From contig NZ_JBHULM010000004.1 of the NCBI RefSeq assembly GCF_042684485.1, positions 172,970 to 236,969 on the forward strand: 64,000 nt of DNA, in the 5' to 3' direction. The notes under the pieces are model-generated. The model saw nothing but the letters and a program-made list of their open reading frames with translations. It ran no database searches and was not told the DNA's origin. Shown here in pieces: positions 7,833 through 16,674 of this stretch. The DNA comes from Oceanihabitans gracilariae. Its GTDB lineage: Bacteria > Bacteroidota > Bacteroidia > Flavobacteriales > Flavobacteriaceae. Numbering within the stretch: the first letter of the stretch is position 1; every line of letters starts with the position of its first letter. The translations under genes were made by a program, and so were the position numbers.

Positions 7833-9647
7833 TTATTCTTCTTCTTGGTTTATTTGAATACCATCTTCATCTATATGCACTTTTACTTCATCTGTATTTG
7901 CACGAACACCATTTTTGTTGATTTTTACATTAGAATCTTCCGTTTTAATTTCTAAGCCATCGTTATTAATGTTAATGCTTCCTTTTTCATCATTTACATT
8001 TATTTTAACTTTATACTCTTCTTCGGCTTCTTTTTCGGTACAATCTAAACAAACAGCTTCATCATTTTTTATTTTTAATAACTGTCCAGCATCTTTATAA
8101 GTAACAAGGTTGTTGCTTGATGTGTAGTGGTTTAAAAAAGATCTTGTGTTTTTATTTAAATGTATTACCATACCTTCTGGCACATACAGTATTAAAATAA
8201 CTTCTTGATCACTAAATTTGTTTATAGCATTGGTTGTTAAATATTTGTCTAGTTCTACAGTATTATTCACTATAGTGTAGTTGTAATTTATGTTTTCAGC
8301 ACGTTCTTTAGCAGACTGAAAACTTCTACCATCTGCTGTTTTTTCAACATGTAAGCTTACTAAAGTGTCTTCTGTGGACTTAATAACCAATTCTATATCT
8401 GAAGAATAAATATGTTTTTCATCATTATCTCCATATACAATCTGAAAAGAGTTACCATTTTTATGCATGCTTTTGTTGTATGCATTATTGTCTATCATTT
8501 TAATACTTAAGGTATCATTAGTAGTAATAGAATATTCCATTTTTTCATTTACAGTAGCATCAAAAGCGTGTTCTGTTGCTTGTGTAATACCAATAATGAT
8601 AAGACCTATTATAGATACAAACCATAAACCAAGTAGTGAATATTTGGCAATATTACCTATAGATTTTAGGTTGTTGATTAAAATCTTTAACCCTAAATAA
8701 AAGATAAAGAAAAACGGAATTCCTACAGCAAATAAAGCTAATAATGATACTAACCAAACAGGAGTTCCTGCCGCATTTGCTGTGTCTACAAGATCAAATC
8801 CAGGAACGTTTATAGCGTCTGAAATACCAACGGTAAACATGGCTATTATTAACCCAATTAATGTGGAAGCACCAATAAAGATTAAGAAAACACCTATGCA
8901 TTTTGCTACTATTTTTAACAAAAACATAAAAACGTTTCCTATAGTGTCAAAGAACGATGTAGATGTAGATTTTAAGGAGTTACTTTTTTTTTTGAAATCT
9001 ACATTTTTAGCAGCATCACTAACTGAGTCTGATACATTTTTAGCTACATCTGTAACTGTATCTGTAACCGTTGTTATGCCATCTTTAATCTTTTTTTCAA
9101 TATTACTAATGTTTACAGGTTCTCCTTTCATCATTAGCTTATCACTTGTAGTAACGGCTTCTGGAAGTAAGATCCATAATAATATATATAGTAATACACC
9201 TGTTCCTGCACCAAAGATTAATAGAATCCAAATAAGTCTAATCCATATGGCATCAATACCAAAATAATGTGCTAATCCTGCAGAAACACCACCAACATAA
9301 GAGTTGTCTGTATCTCTAAAAAGTTTTCTTGATGCTGTTTTATTGGTAGTATATTGCTTAGGTTCATCTTCAAATATCTCATCATCTACAATATAATCTT
9401 CAGGTTGTCCCATGATGGTGATTACATCATCTACTTCTTTAATACCAATTACTTGTTTATCATGTTTAACGCGTTCGTTAAAAAGTTCAGCTATTCTTGC
9501 TTCTATATCCGAAATAATTTCAGAACGACCTTGAGAGTCTGTAAACGAACGTTTAATAGCCTCCAAATAGCGTTGTAGTTTTAAGTATGCATCTTCATCT
9601 ATATGAAAAAATATACCTGCTAAATTTATGTTGACTGTTTTATTCAT
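7833..9647 (-). CDS. PspC domain membrane protein
   Basis: The 604-residue protein carries an N-terminal segment (residues 1-95) with a DUF-type helical domain including EVDDVITIMGQPEDY. A PspC domain follows at about 103-165 (RKLFRDTDNSYVGGVSAGLAHYFGIDAIWIRLIW, two helices), then three or four more transmembrane helices between about 235 and 360. The C-terminal domain of about 230 residues is rich in charged beta strands and ends INQEEE. PspC domains sense or stabilise membranes in the phage-shock response. The gene overlaps the PadR regulator gene by 8 bases, so repression by PadR with coupled expression is likely. The cytoplasmic or external side of the tail is not decided. Confidence 0.88.
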   Translation of the reverse strand: MNKTVNINLAGIFFHIDEDAYLKLQRYLEAIKRSFTDSQGRSEIISDIEARIAELFNERVKHDKQVIGIKEVDDVITIMGQPEDYIVDDEIFEDEPKQYTTNKTASRKLFRDTDNSYVGGVSAGLAHYFGIDAIWIRLIWILLIFGAGTGVLLYILLWILLPEAVTTSDKLMMKGEPVNISNIEKKIKDGITTVTDTVTDVAKNVSDSVSDAAKNVDFKKKSNSLKSTSTSFFDTIGNVFMFLLKIVAKCIGVFLIFIGASTLIGLIIAMFTVGISDAINVPGFDLVDTANAAGTPVWLVSLLALFAVGIPFFFIFYLGLKILINNLKSIGNIAKYSLLGLWFVSIIGLIIIGITQATEHAFDATVNEKMEYSITTNDTLSIKMIDNNAYNKSMHKNGNSFQIVYGDNDEKHIYSSDIELVIKSTEDTLVSLHVEKTADGRSFQSAKERAENINYNYTIVNNTVELDKYLTTNAINKFSDQEVILILYVPEGMVIHLNKNTRSFLNHYTSSNNLVTYKDAGQLLKIKNDEAVCLDCTEKEAEEEYKVKINVNDEKGSININNDGLEIKTEDSNVKINKNGVRANTDEVKVHIDEDGIQINQEEE

Positions 9648-9984
9648 TTTTTGTTGATTTTTGACTTGTTACTATATTAACTGCGTTTTGTAATTCATTC
9701 CAAGTAGCGGTTAATTCATTGAGAAAAAGTTTTCCAGTTTCTGTTAAACCATAATATTTTCTTGGAGGTCCTGAGGTAGATTCTTCCCATCTATAATTAA
9801 GAAGTCCTGCGTTTTTTAATCTAGTTAGTAATGGGTAAATAGTACCTTCTACTACTAGTAGTTTTGCGTCTTTTAATGTTCCTAGAATTTCTGCAACATA
9901 CGCATCATCGTCTTTTAAGACAGAGAGTATGCAGTATTCTAAAACACCTTTTCGCATTTGTGCTTTTGTGTTTTCTATCTTCAT
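9640..9984 (-). CDS. PadR family transcriptional regulator
   Basis: A 114-residue winged-helix protein of PadR subfamily 2. It has MRKGVLEYCILSVL near residues 11-24, the recognition segment VEGTIYPLLTRLKNAGLL near 45-62, and the wing SGPPRKYYGLTETGK near 76-90. PadR proteins are usually repressors of the operon they sit in. It is the first gene of a two-gene unit with PspC, with an 8-base overlap, and the DUF4870 gene lies 91 bases upstream in the same direction. Confidence 0.93.
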   Translation of the reverse strand: MKIENTKAQMRKGVLEYCILSVLKDDDAYVAEILGTLKDAKLLVVEGTIYPLLTRLKNAGLLNYRWEESTSGPPRKYYGLTETGKLFLNELTATWNELQNAVNIVTSQKSTKNE

Positions 9985-10075
9985 AGTTTCCTTTTAATTT
10001 TATTATAACTGTTCATTTTTGATGGTTTTGATGAATGATTAAATTATTGGTAACGAGTGATTAGTTCGCGTGTTA

Positions 10076-10522
10076 TTATTTTAAAAAAGGGATGGTTAAT
10101 GGGTAGTTAAACATTTCACCTTCTCTTGCAGTTAAACTTGCTTTAATAATAAAAACAAGCTCTAGTAAAAATGCTATAATGGCAAATCCTGCAAAAGCTC
10201 CTCCTAGATATAATAAAGGAGAAGGCTTGTCTAAGTTTATACTTATGTTTTCAAATGCATTAATACTTATAAAGTCTATCTGTTTAAAAATATTAAAAAT
10301 GAAAAACGGAACCGTTAATAATCCTATTACTATGCTATACAGTAAAATACTTATTTGAAAATTTATGGCTTGCTTACCATGTGCATCTATAAATGCCGAT
10401 TTATCCTTGTTGGTAACCCAAAGTATTATTGGTCCTAGAAAGTTTCCAAAAGGAATTATAAATCTAGAAAAGGTAGATAAATGTATAAAAGTTGCAATGT
10501 TTTTTTGATGGTTACTCTCCAT
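10076..10522 (-). CDS. DUF4870 domain membrane protein
   Basis: 148 residues with three predicted transmembrane segments (about residues 25-40, 53-80 and 108-128). The motif NKDKSAFIDAHGKQAINFQISILLYS near residues 38-63 is the signature of DUF4870 (Tic20-like) proteins. Function of the family is unknown. It sits upstream of PadR-PspC in the same direction, a linkage repeatedly seen in Flavobacteriaceae and suggestive of an envelope-stress module. Confidence 0.87.
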   Translation of the reverse strand: MESNHQKNIATFIHLSTFSRFIIPFGNFLGPIILWVTNKDKSAFIDAHGKQAINFQISILLYSIVIGLLTVPFFIFNIFKQIDFISINAFENISINLDKPSPLLYLGGAFAGFAIIAFLLELVFIIKASLTAREGEMFNYPLTIPFLK

Positions 10523-10618
10523 GATTTAAAAGTATATAATAGTTTCTTATACAAATATATGTCTTTAAAAAGGTATTATGTTACGCATAGTACTAAAAAT
10601 TAACATAATTTTAACAAA

Positions 10619-10648
10619 TTGATTTGTCAAAATTTTTCAATAGTTTTG
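10619..10648 (+). promoter_or_regulatory. promoter of the DUF4442 gene
   Basis: TTG at 10619-10621, 19 bases, then TAGTTTTG at 10641-10648. This matches the Bacteroidota consensus on both elements. It decides the gene start: the TTG that would give a longer reading frame is the -33 element, and the ATG at 10667 lies 18 bases past the -7 element. Confidence 0.65.
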
Positions 10649-10666
10649 AAGAAACTTACATATATT

Positions 10667-11128
10667 ATGAAGCTAACACCTAAAAAGATAAATACTTTTA
10701 ACCTACTAAAATTACCATCTGTTTTTTTTACAGGAATTCGCGTAAAGACTATAACAGATACTTCTTGTACTGCAACAGTAAAGCACAGATGGATAAATCA
10801 AAACCCTTTTAAGTCAATGTTTTGGGCAGTTCAAGGTATGGCTGCAGAATTAACTACAGGCGCATTAATGCTGATGAAAATTAAAGAAAGCGGAAAGAAT
10901 ATTTCTATGCTTGTAGCTAATAATAATGCTACATTCACAAAAAAGGCAACTGGTAGAATTACATTTACTTGTACAGATGGAAATAAAATAGATGCTGCTA
11001 TTACAAAAGCAATAGAGACAGGTGAAGGGCAAACGGTTTGGATGCAATCTATAGGAACCAACACAGATGGAGTAGAGGTTTCTGTTTTTAATTTTGAGTG
11101 GAGTATTAAAGTGAAGCAAAAAAAATAA
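10667..11128 (+). CDS. DUF4442 domain protein (hotdog fold, possible thioesterase)
   Basis: 153 residues from the ATG at 10667 (MKLTPKKINTFNLLKLPSVF). The family is of hotdog-fold proteins related to acyl-CoA thioesterases; visible signatures are RVKTITDTSCTATVKHRWINQNPFKSMFWAVQGMAAEL near residues 24-61 and ITFTCTDGNKIDAAI near 102-116. The biochemical substrate is not known. It is followed 60 bases later by the AIM24-like gene in the same direction, and no terminator separates them, so they may form one unit. Confidence 0.8.
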   Translation: MKLTPKKINTFNLLKLPSVFFTGIRVKTITDTSCTATVKHRWINQNPFKSMFWAVQGMAAELTTGALMLMKIKESGKNISMLVANNNATFTKKATGRITFTCTDGNKIDAAITKAIETGEGQTVWMQSIGTNTDGVEVSVFNFEWSIKVKQKK

Positions 11129-11188
11129 TTTGTAACAAATTTTAAAACCAAGCAACTCATAAGCATAGTAATAAAAAATCATAAAAAA

Positions 11189-11989
11189 ATGACAGCACAC
11201 GAGATAGATTACAAAATATATGGCGAAGAAATGCAATACGTTGAAATTGAATTAGACCCTCAAGAAGGTGTTGTTGCAGAGTCTGGTAGTTTTATGATGA
11301 TGGATGATGGTATAAGTATGGAAACCATTTTTGGGGATGGATCACAAAAAGATACTGGTTTTTTAGGAAAAATATTAGGAGCAGGAAAGCGTATACTTAC
11401 AGGCGAAAGTTTATTTATGACTGCCTTTTATAATAATTTGGTAGGTAAAAGAAAAGTGAGTTTTGCTTCTCCTTACCCAGGAAAAATTATTCCTATAGAT
11501 TTAACCGAGTTTGGCGGAAAGTTTATTTGCCAAAAAGATGCTTTTTTATGTGCAGCAAAAGGAGTGAGTGTTGGCATTGAGTTTAGTAAAAAACTAGGTC
11601 GTGGTTTGTTTGGTGGCGAAGGTTTTATCATGCAAAAACTAGAAGGTGATGGTATGGCTTTTGTGCATGCAGGAGGTACTATGGCTAAAAAAGAATTACA
11701 AGCAGGAGAAACTCTACGTGTAGATACAGGTTGTATTGTAGGTTTTGATCAAACGGTACATTATGATATTGAGTTTGTTGGTGGAATAAAAAATACGGTT
11801 TTTGGTGGTGAAGGTCTTTTCTTTGCTAAACTAGAAGGTCCAGGAACTGTTTTTGTACAATCTTTACCTTTTAGCAGATTAGCAGGAAGAGTATTGGCTA
11901 GTGCACCAAGAGCAGGAGGAAATAACAAAGGAGAAGGCAGTATTCTAGGAGGAATTGGCGATTTACTAGATGGTGATAATAGGTTTTAG
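11189..11989 (+). CDS. AIM24 / TIGR00266 family protein
   Basis: 266 residues of repeated beta structure typical of the TIGR00266 (AIM24) family: ESGSFMMMDDGISMETIFGDG near residues 31-51, SLFMTAFYNN near 78-87, FGGKFICQKDAFLCAAKGVSVGIEFSKKLGRGLFGGEGFIMQKLEGDG near 111-158 and FVQSLPFSRLAG near 222-233. Many members end in a Gly-rich tail as here. The role in bacteria is unknown. It is cytoplasmic by sequence, with no signal peptide. Confidence 0.9.
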   Translation: MTAHEIDYKIYGEEMQYVEIELDPQEGVVAESGSFMMMDDGISMETIFGDGSQKDTGFLGKILGAGKRILTGESLFMTAFYNNLVGKRKVSFASPYPGKIIPIDLTEFGGKFICQKDAFLCAAKGVSVGIEFSKKLGRGLFGGEGFIMQKLEGDGMAFVHAGGTMAKKELQAGETLRVDTGCIVGFDQTVHYDIEFVGGIKNTVFGGEGLFFAKLEGPGTVFVQSLPFSRLAGRVLASAPRAGGNNKGEGSILGGIGDLLDGDNRF

Positions 11990-12134
11990 TAAAGGCTTTT
12001 GTTTGTTAATTTTTTGTTTAAATAGAAATACCAATTGGTTTTTTTAGTATATTTAATCAAACTAAAAAACATAGCTTATAAAACAAATCTACTTTTTATT
12101 TAAAACTAAACTTAATTAATACTATATTAATATT

Positions 12135-12332
12135 ATGGCAAGAGCAATGTTTGAGTACACCAAAACGGTACTCAATAAAGTGAGTTTTGATGCTGCGTTG
12201 TTTTGTAAAGAAGTACAAAAAGCGGTTCAAAGATTACTACCTTATGAGCTAGAAGAATTAAGAATCTTTATTCAGTCGCTTGTACAGCAAAACCCACAGT
12301 TAAATCAATGTTTAATCTATTTAAAAGAATAA
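12135..12332 (+). CDS. small conserved flavobacterial protein
   Basis: A 65-residue helical protein (MARAMFEYTKTVLNKVSFD; ending LNQCLIYLKE) with no known domain. It is supported as a real gene by the ATG start, amphipathic helical pattern, and the strong terminator whose 5' arm begins at its stop codon. The 145-base gap before it shows no clear promoter consensus. No function can be assigned. Confidence 0.7.
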   Translation: MARAMFEYTKTVLNKVSFDAALFCKEVQKAVQRLLPYELEELRIFIQSLVQQNPQLNQCLIYLKE

Positions 12333-12362
12333 AAAAAAGCGACTTTCAAGTCGCTTTTTTTT
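12331..12362 (+). terminator. intrinsic terminator
   Basis: AGCGACTT (12338-12345) pairs with AAGTCGCT (12348-12355), flanked by A8 and T8 runs. It ends the small-protein gene. Confidence 0.9.
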
Positions 12363-12395
12363 ATGAATTAATTTAAATTGTTTTTTACAATACTC

Positions 12396-12403
12396 TATAT
12401 TTG
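12396..12403 (+). promoter_or_regulatory. -7 promoter element before the KCNGKCHL-protein gene
   Basis: TATATTTG matches TAnnTTTG exactly; a TTG at 12378-12380 lies 15 bases upstream, slightly short. The TTG inside this element is the apparent start of the longest reading frame, which therefore cannot be the true start. Confidence 0.55.
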
Positions 12404-12418
12404 CAAAAAATAATTAAG

Positions 12419-12796
12419 CTGAAAAAAGTATTTTTATATATAGTATTTATAGCATTTGCCTTAAAGCCAATGTATTATGTAGGTCAAGTACTTTACTATG
12501 AGCTTAATGTAGATTATATAGTAGAAACCTATTGTATTAATACCGATAAACCAGAACTAAAATGTAATGGTAAATGTCATTTAGCAAAACAACTACAATC
12601 TGTTTCTAATGATACCAAAAGTAGCGATGCAATTTCTAGTTTAATAGAAGCATTTTCTTTTGTTTATTTTAATGAGTATCCTTCCGTAGTATTTCGTCCT
12701 GATTTCTTAATAGAAGGAAACGAAAAATCTATTTTTCACAATCAAAACTATACTTATAATTTCGCGTATAGTCCTTTTAAACCTCCAATGGTATAA
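12419..12796 (+). CDS. small membrane-anchored Cys-motif protein, probable CTG start
   Basis: The frame encodes an N-terminal hydrophobic helix, then YCINTDKPELKCNGKCHLAKQL, a conserved flavobacterial motif with paired Cys, and a tail rich in aromatic residues. The longest frame begins at TTG 12401, but that codon lies in the -7 promoter element. The best start in frame is CTG at 12419, giving MKKVFLYIVF as is usual for this family; the next ATG (12473) would cut the membrane helix. It lies just upstream of the MbnP/MbnH genes, so a link to copper handling through the Cys pairs is possible but not shown. The product has about 125 residues and faces the periplasm by signal-anchor logic. Confidence 0.65.
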   Translation: MKKVFLYIVFIAFALKPMYYVGQVLYYELNVDYIVETYCINTDKPELKCNGKCHLAKQLQSVSNDTKSSDAISSLIEAFSFVYFNEYPSVVFRPDFLIEGNEKSIFHNQNYTYNFAYSPFKPPMV

Positions 12797-12966
12797 TTTT
12801 ATTTTTTAGAATATAGGCTTTTTGGCCTGTACCAAAATTGCTTTTAATTATTATTTAAGCACATTTCAGTGTATCTGTAATGTAGCTAGTTACTTGTATT
12901 GTATGGTAACAATAATAATAGAGGCTTGGTACGCAACATCAATACATAAAATTTAAAATTATAACA

Positions 12967-13770
12967 ATGAAATTATTAAAATATACATTTGCTTTATTAT
13001 TAAGCGTAACAGTGGCATCATGTTCTACAGATAATGATGATAACAGTTCTGAAGACTTATCAGGACAAACAGGAGAATTAACTTTAAAATTTGATAATGG
13101 TGTAGGAGATCAAGATTTTATCTTTGGTACTTCTTATAACAAATCTAATAACGAATCTTTTAAACTAGAAACATTAAAATACATTGTAAGTAATGTAAGA
13201 TTTACAGATAGTGAAGGTAATGTTTTTATGTACCCAACAGAAGAAAATGCATTTATTATAAATGAATTAGATGGTAATACAGCAGGTGAAATTTATGTAA
13301 CATTAAATGATGTAGATGCAGCAGATTATGTTTCTGTAACCTTTGGTATTGGTATAGACCAAGATCGTTTTTTATTAGGAGCAGAAGGTCAAGGTGCTTT
13401 TTTAGACGAAGCTTCAGAAGAAGGTATGCTATGGAGTTGGGCTACTGGTTATAGATTTGTTAGACTTGATGGTACATATTCTTCAGATACAGTAACAGAT
13501 GAGCCTGTAAACATTCATATGGGAAGTGTTGGTACTTCATTAGATAACTATCGTGAGGTGACTTTACCTTTTCCTAATACTGTTTTAGTTAGAGAAACTA
13601 CAACTCCAGAAGTTCATATTAAAGCAGATATTGCTAAAGTATTTGATGGTACAACAACTGTAAACTTTGCAGATGGTTATGATCAAGTACATACAGATAA
13701 TGTAGAAACGCCAATTATTGCAGATAACGTTAGCGGAATGTTCTCTGTACACCACGTACACAACGATTAA
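12967..13770 (+). CDS. MbnP-like copper-binding lipoprotein
   Basis: 267 residues with a lipoprotein signal (MKLLKYTFALLL ... VASCS). The body matches the MbnP family: LTLKFDNGVGD near residue 38, ETLKYIVSNVRF near 69-80, and the region EEGMLWSWATGYRFVRLDG near 152-170 with two Trp, one of which corresponds to the residue that MbnH-type enzymes convert to kynurenine in the studied system to make a copper site. The C-terminal HVHND end resembles the family's His-rich tail. The partner diheme enzyme is encoded directly downstream, which strengthens the call. Copper binding here is inference from family. Confidence 0.83.
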   Translation: MKLLKYTFALLLSVTVASCSTDNDDNSSEDLSGQTGELTLKFDNGVGDQDFIFGTSYNKSNNESFKLETLKYIVSNVRFTDSEGNVFMYPTEENAFIINELDGNTAGEIYVTLNDVDAADYVSVTFGIGIDQDRFLLGAEGQGAFLDEASEEGMLWSWATGYRFVRLDGTYSSDTVTDEPVNIHMGSVGTSLDNYREVTLPFPNTVLVRETTTPEVHIKADIAKVFDGTTTVNFADGYDQVHTDNVETPIIADNVSGMFSVHHVHND

Positions 13771-13786
13771 TTATAATTATAAATAT

Positions 13787-13823
13787 AAATTCAAGGAAAG
13801 TAAATTGCTTTCCTTGAATTTTA
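13787..13823 (+). terminator. hairpin between mbnP-like and mbnH-like genes
   Basis: AAATTCAAGGAAAG (13787-13800) pairs perfectly over 14 bp with CTTTCCTTGAATTT (13808-13821), followed by a short T-run interrupted by AA. It may act as a partial terminator that lowers expression of the downstream enzyme relative to the MbnP-like protein, or protect the 3' end of the first message. Confidence 0.7.
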
Positions 13824-13838
13824 ATAAAATAACTATTT

Positions 13839-14885
13839 ATGAAAAAGTATAGCCTTTTATTAATAGGATGCTTACTCATTTTTTCGTGTACTAAAGAATC
13901 TAATACTGTAGCGTATGAAGCAATTCCGTTAGAAGTAGAGTTGCCAGATAATTTTCCGGATATGGTCTATAATTTAGACAATAATCCTGTTACAGAAGCA
14001 GGTTTTGAACTAGGTAAAGATTTGTTTTATGAAGGAAAACTATCTGTAAATGACGCTATTCCTTGTGCTTTTTGTCATGAACAAGCTTTTGCATTTACAC
14101 ATCATGGACACAATTTAAGTCATGGTGTAAATGGAGGAGTAGGTTTTAGAAATGCACAACCCATACAAAACTTAGCATACCAAACCTCTTTTATGTGGAA
14201 TGGTGCAGCTTCGCATTTAGATTTACAACCTATTTTACCCATTACAGCAGAAGTAGAAATGGGAGAAACTTTAAGTAATGTTATTTCTAAATTAAGTGCA
14301 GATTCACAGTACCAAGAAAAATTTGCAAGAGCTTTTGAAGATGGTGAAGTAAGTACCGAAAATATGCTTAAAGCACTATCACAGTTTATGGTAATGATGG
14401 TTTCTTCTAACTCTAAATACGATAAGTATGTGAGACAAGAAGACAATGTTACCTTAACAACTATAGAGCTAGACGGATTAAATACCTTTCAAGAAAAATG
14501 TGCAACATGCCATGCAACAGATTTGTTTACCGATCATACTTTTAGAAATAATGGCTTACCAGTAAATCCTTTATTAAATGATACAGGTCGTTATGAGGTT
14601 CTTGAAGATCCTAATGATTTATACAAGTTTAAAGTACCAAGTTTAAGAAATGTTGAGGTTTCTGGTCCTTATATGCATGATGGTAGGTTTGCTACTCTTG
14701 AAGTGGTTTTAGATTTTTATGATGCTGGAGCAGTAGATAATGGCAACGTGGATCCTTTACTTTTAAGAGAAGACGCTAGCTATGGTATAACGCTTAGTGA
14801 TTACGAAAAAGAAAGTTTAATAGCTTTCTTAAAAACATTAACAGACAACGAATATTTAAATGATGAACGTTTCTCAGAATATTAA
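13839..14885 (+). CDS. cytochrome c peroxidase / MauG family diheme enzyme, MbnH-like
   Basis: 348 residues with a lipoprotein signal (lipobox FSC near residue 17). Two haem-binding motifs are present: CAFCH at 76-80 and CATCH at 221-225, plus conserved GVGFRNAQPIQNLAYQTSFMWNGA near 109-132 and YKFKVPSLRNVEVSGPYMHDGRFAT near 262-286. The family uses two c-type haems to reduce peroxide or to oxidise Trp residues on a partner protein. The adjacent MbnP-like gene points to the second role. It overlaps the downstream barrel gene by 26 bases, so the two are translationally linked. Confidence 0.9.
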   Translation: MKKYSLLLIGCLLIFSCTKESNTVAYEAIPLEVELPDNFPDMVYNLDNNPVTEAGFELGKDLFYEGKLSVNDAIPCAFCHEQAFAFTHHGHNLSHGVNGGVGFRNAQPIQNLAYQTSFMWNGAASHLDLQPILPITAEVEMGETLSNVISKLSADSQYQEKFARAFEDGEVSTENMLKALSQFMVMMVSSNSKYDKYVRQEDNVTLTTIELDGLNTFQEKCATCHATDLFTDHTFRNNGLPVNPLLNDTGRYEVLEDPNDLYKFKVPSLRNVEVSGPYMHDGRFATLEVVLDFYDAGAVDNGNVDPLLLREDASYGITLSDYEKESLIAFLKTLTDNEYLNDERFSEY

Positions 14886-15855
14886 AACAAGAATTATAAT
14901 ACTTGTAACCGTGTTATTACAAACAGGTTTTATACATGCACATAGCATAGAAAAACCATGTAATAATCACGAACCTTTTAAGGTTTTATGTGATTTATGT
15001 GGTTGCTCAACTAGTAGCGGAAGCTTTGGTTTTGGTACCTTAAGCAATGCTAATTTTATTGGTGTACGTTATATATATCAAAATTTTGAATCTAAAAACG
15101 GAATTTTTGAAAACTCACCAACAAGTAAAGAGTCTTTTAATACCTACCAATTATGGGCGCAAATACCAATTAATAAGTCTTTTTATGTTAGTGCAAATTT
15201 GCCTTATCAAGATTTAACAAGAGATTTTAATAACGTGAAAGAAAACATTAATGGCTTAGGAGATGCAAGTGTTATTGGTTGGTACAAACTACCATTTTAT
15301 AAAAAACGCGATGCTGATAAAGTAGATTTTAATGCAGAAAGAGAAGCTTCAGGACATTCTTTACAATTTGGTTTAGGTATTAAATTACCAACAGGTACGT
15401 TTGAAGAAAGACTTGCAGATAATATAAATCCTGGTTTTCAAGTAGGAACAGGAAGTGTAGATGGTATTTTTTCGCTAGGTTATAATTATGGTGGAGACAA
15501 ATACGGAGTAAATACGCTGTTTAGCTATTATTTAAAAGGCGAAAATAAAAACGATTATCAATTTGGTAACCAGTTTAGTTATGCAACCAATTTATACCGA
15601 TCTTTTTCAACCGAAAAAATGAATATTATGCCATTTGTTGGTGTTTCAGGTGATGTGTATGATAAGATTACACAGTATGGTGAAACTTTAGCAGATACAG
15701 ACGGAAGCATTTTTAATGCATCTATAGGTTCTGAACTAGCCATTGAAAAATTTATTTTTGGTGCTAGTTATACCTTACCCGTAAGTCAAAGCTTATTTGG
15801 TGATAATGTAGAGTCTAAGCAACGTGTTTCTGTATATGTAAATTTTGCATTATAG
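14860..15855 (+). CDS. outer-membrane beta-barrel protein with Cys-rich N-terminal motif
   Basis: 331 residues, start at ATG 14860 or 14863 inside the end of the peroxidase gene. A signal peptide (to about residue 27) is followed by a Cys cluster CDLCGCSTSSG near residues 45-55, then alternating strands of a barrel (VRYIYQNFESKNG, FYVSANLPYQDLTRDF, LQFGLGIKLPTGTF, VNTLFSYYLKGENK, ending VYVNFAL). The ending in an aromatic/aliphatic C-terminal strand fits an outer-membrane protein; the layout resembles the MetA-pathway/transporter barrel family. Genomic linkage suggests metal (copper) passage or sensing by the Cys cluster. No experimental role is known to me. Confidence 0.78.
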   Translation: MMNVSQNIKTRIIILVTVLLQTGFIHAHSIEKPCNNHEPFKVLCDLCGCSTSSGSFGFGTLSNANFIGVRYIYQNFESKNGIFENSPTSKESFNTYQLWAQIPINKSFYVSANLPYQDLTRDFNNVKENINGLGDASVIGWYKLPFYKKRDADKVDFNAEREASGHSLQFGLGIKLPTGTFEERLADNINPGFQVGTGSVDGIFSLGYNYGGDKYGVNTLFSYYLKGENKNDYQFGNQFSYATNLYRSFSTEKMNIMPFVGVSGDVYDKITQYGETLADTDGSIFNASIGSELAIEKFIFGASYTLPVSQSLFGDNVESKQRVSVYVNFAL

Positions 15856-15885
15856 TACTGTTAGCCTTTACTAAGGACCATGTAT

Positions 15886-15922
15886 AAAAAAAAACAGATT
15901 GCAAAAGCAATCTGTTTTTTTT
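15886..15922. terminator. bidirectional terminator after the MbnP/MbnH operon
   Basis: AAACAGATTGC (15892-15902) pairs with GCAATCTGTTT (15907-15917) around an AAAA loop, with A- and T-runs on both sides. It serves the plus-strand operon and the convergent lipoprotein gene. Confidence 0.9.
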
Positions 15923-15975
15923 ATAACTTTTATTTAAAGTAAAAGTCTTAAAAATAGCATGTAGTTACAGGAAGG

Positions 15976-16674
15976 TTAATTCATTTCAGGATCAGACCTT
16001 AGTACTCCAGAATTTGTATGTACATTTCCTACTTCAGTAATAACAACACCTTCAGGTCCTGCCATTTGCCAATGTGGCGATTCTGCTTTAGCTAAAGAAG
16101 CAAAGTCTCCTTCGTTTGCCTCTATAATATGATTGGTAGTTACTTTACCATCCCAATGGCTTTTTGGCACTACAACTTGCGGAAATTGATTGCGATTGTT
16201 TTCGCCAACACCAACAATATAGCTTTTACCATGTCTTACTAGCCAACCTTCCATTTTTACAGGATTGCCTTCTGCAGCAAAATGCATGTGTTCTCCTAGC
16301 ATTTGGTTTGGTAATAAAAAGATATCCATTAGCATATATTTATCTTCTTTGTTGTTTACAAACATTACAGAAGCTAAACCTAATTCGGCATAATTCCCTT
16401 TGTTATAATCGGTAAGCCATATTTTTTCTCTTAATCCTTCAAAAACAGGATAATTATGGTATTCTAGCATTTCTATTAATGCATCTTTTGCTTTTTCTTT
16501 TAAAAAATTACCTTCTGCATCATAAAATTGCTCATTGGTAAATTTTAGTTCTTTTTTCACCTCTTTTTTAATTTCTTGTTTGGCTTCTATTACTATGTTT
16601 TTTTTGGTTTTTTTTGTGCAACTAGTAAAAATAATACCGCTAAATAGAATACTTAATAAAAATAGTTTTTTCAT
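15976..16674 (-). CDS. cupin-like lipoprotein of unknown function
   Basis: 232 residues with a lipoprotein signal (MKKLFLLSILFSG ... FTSCT) and a Lys-rich linker to about residue 45. The region MLMDIFLLPNQMLGEHMHF near 115-133, with two His, and the following beta-rich part with SHWDGKVTTNHIIEANEGD near 173-191 resemble the cupin fold of D-lyxose isomerase-like proteins. The ordered metal ligands of a cupin (His-x-His, Glu) are only partly visible, so enzyme activity is uncertain. It is monocistronic. The 283-base gap upstream (16675-16957) shows no gene or hairpin. Confidence 0.6.
   Translation of the reverse strand: MKKLFLLSILFSGIIFTSCTKKTKKNIVIEAKQEIKKEVKKELKFTNEQFYDAEGNFLKEKAKDALIEMLEYHNYPVFEGLREKIWLTDYNKGNYAELGLASVMFVNNKEDKYMLMDIFLLPNQMLGEHMHFAAEGNPVKMEGWLVRHGKSYIVGVGENNRNQFPQVVVPKSHWDGKVTTNHIIEANEGDFASLAKAESPHWQMAGPEGVVITEVGNVHTNSGVLRSDPEMN

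Noticed and set aside
10831..11236. Two minus-strand frames opposite the DUF4442 and AIM24 genes
   Set aside because: Both overlap well-supported plus-strand genes and look like antisense translation.
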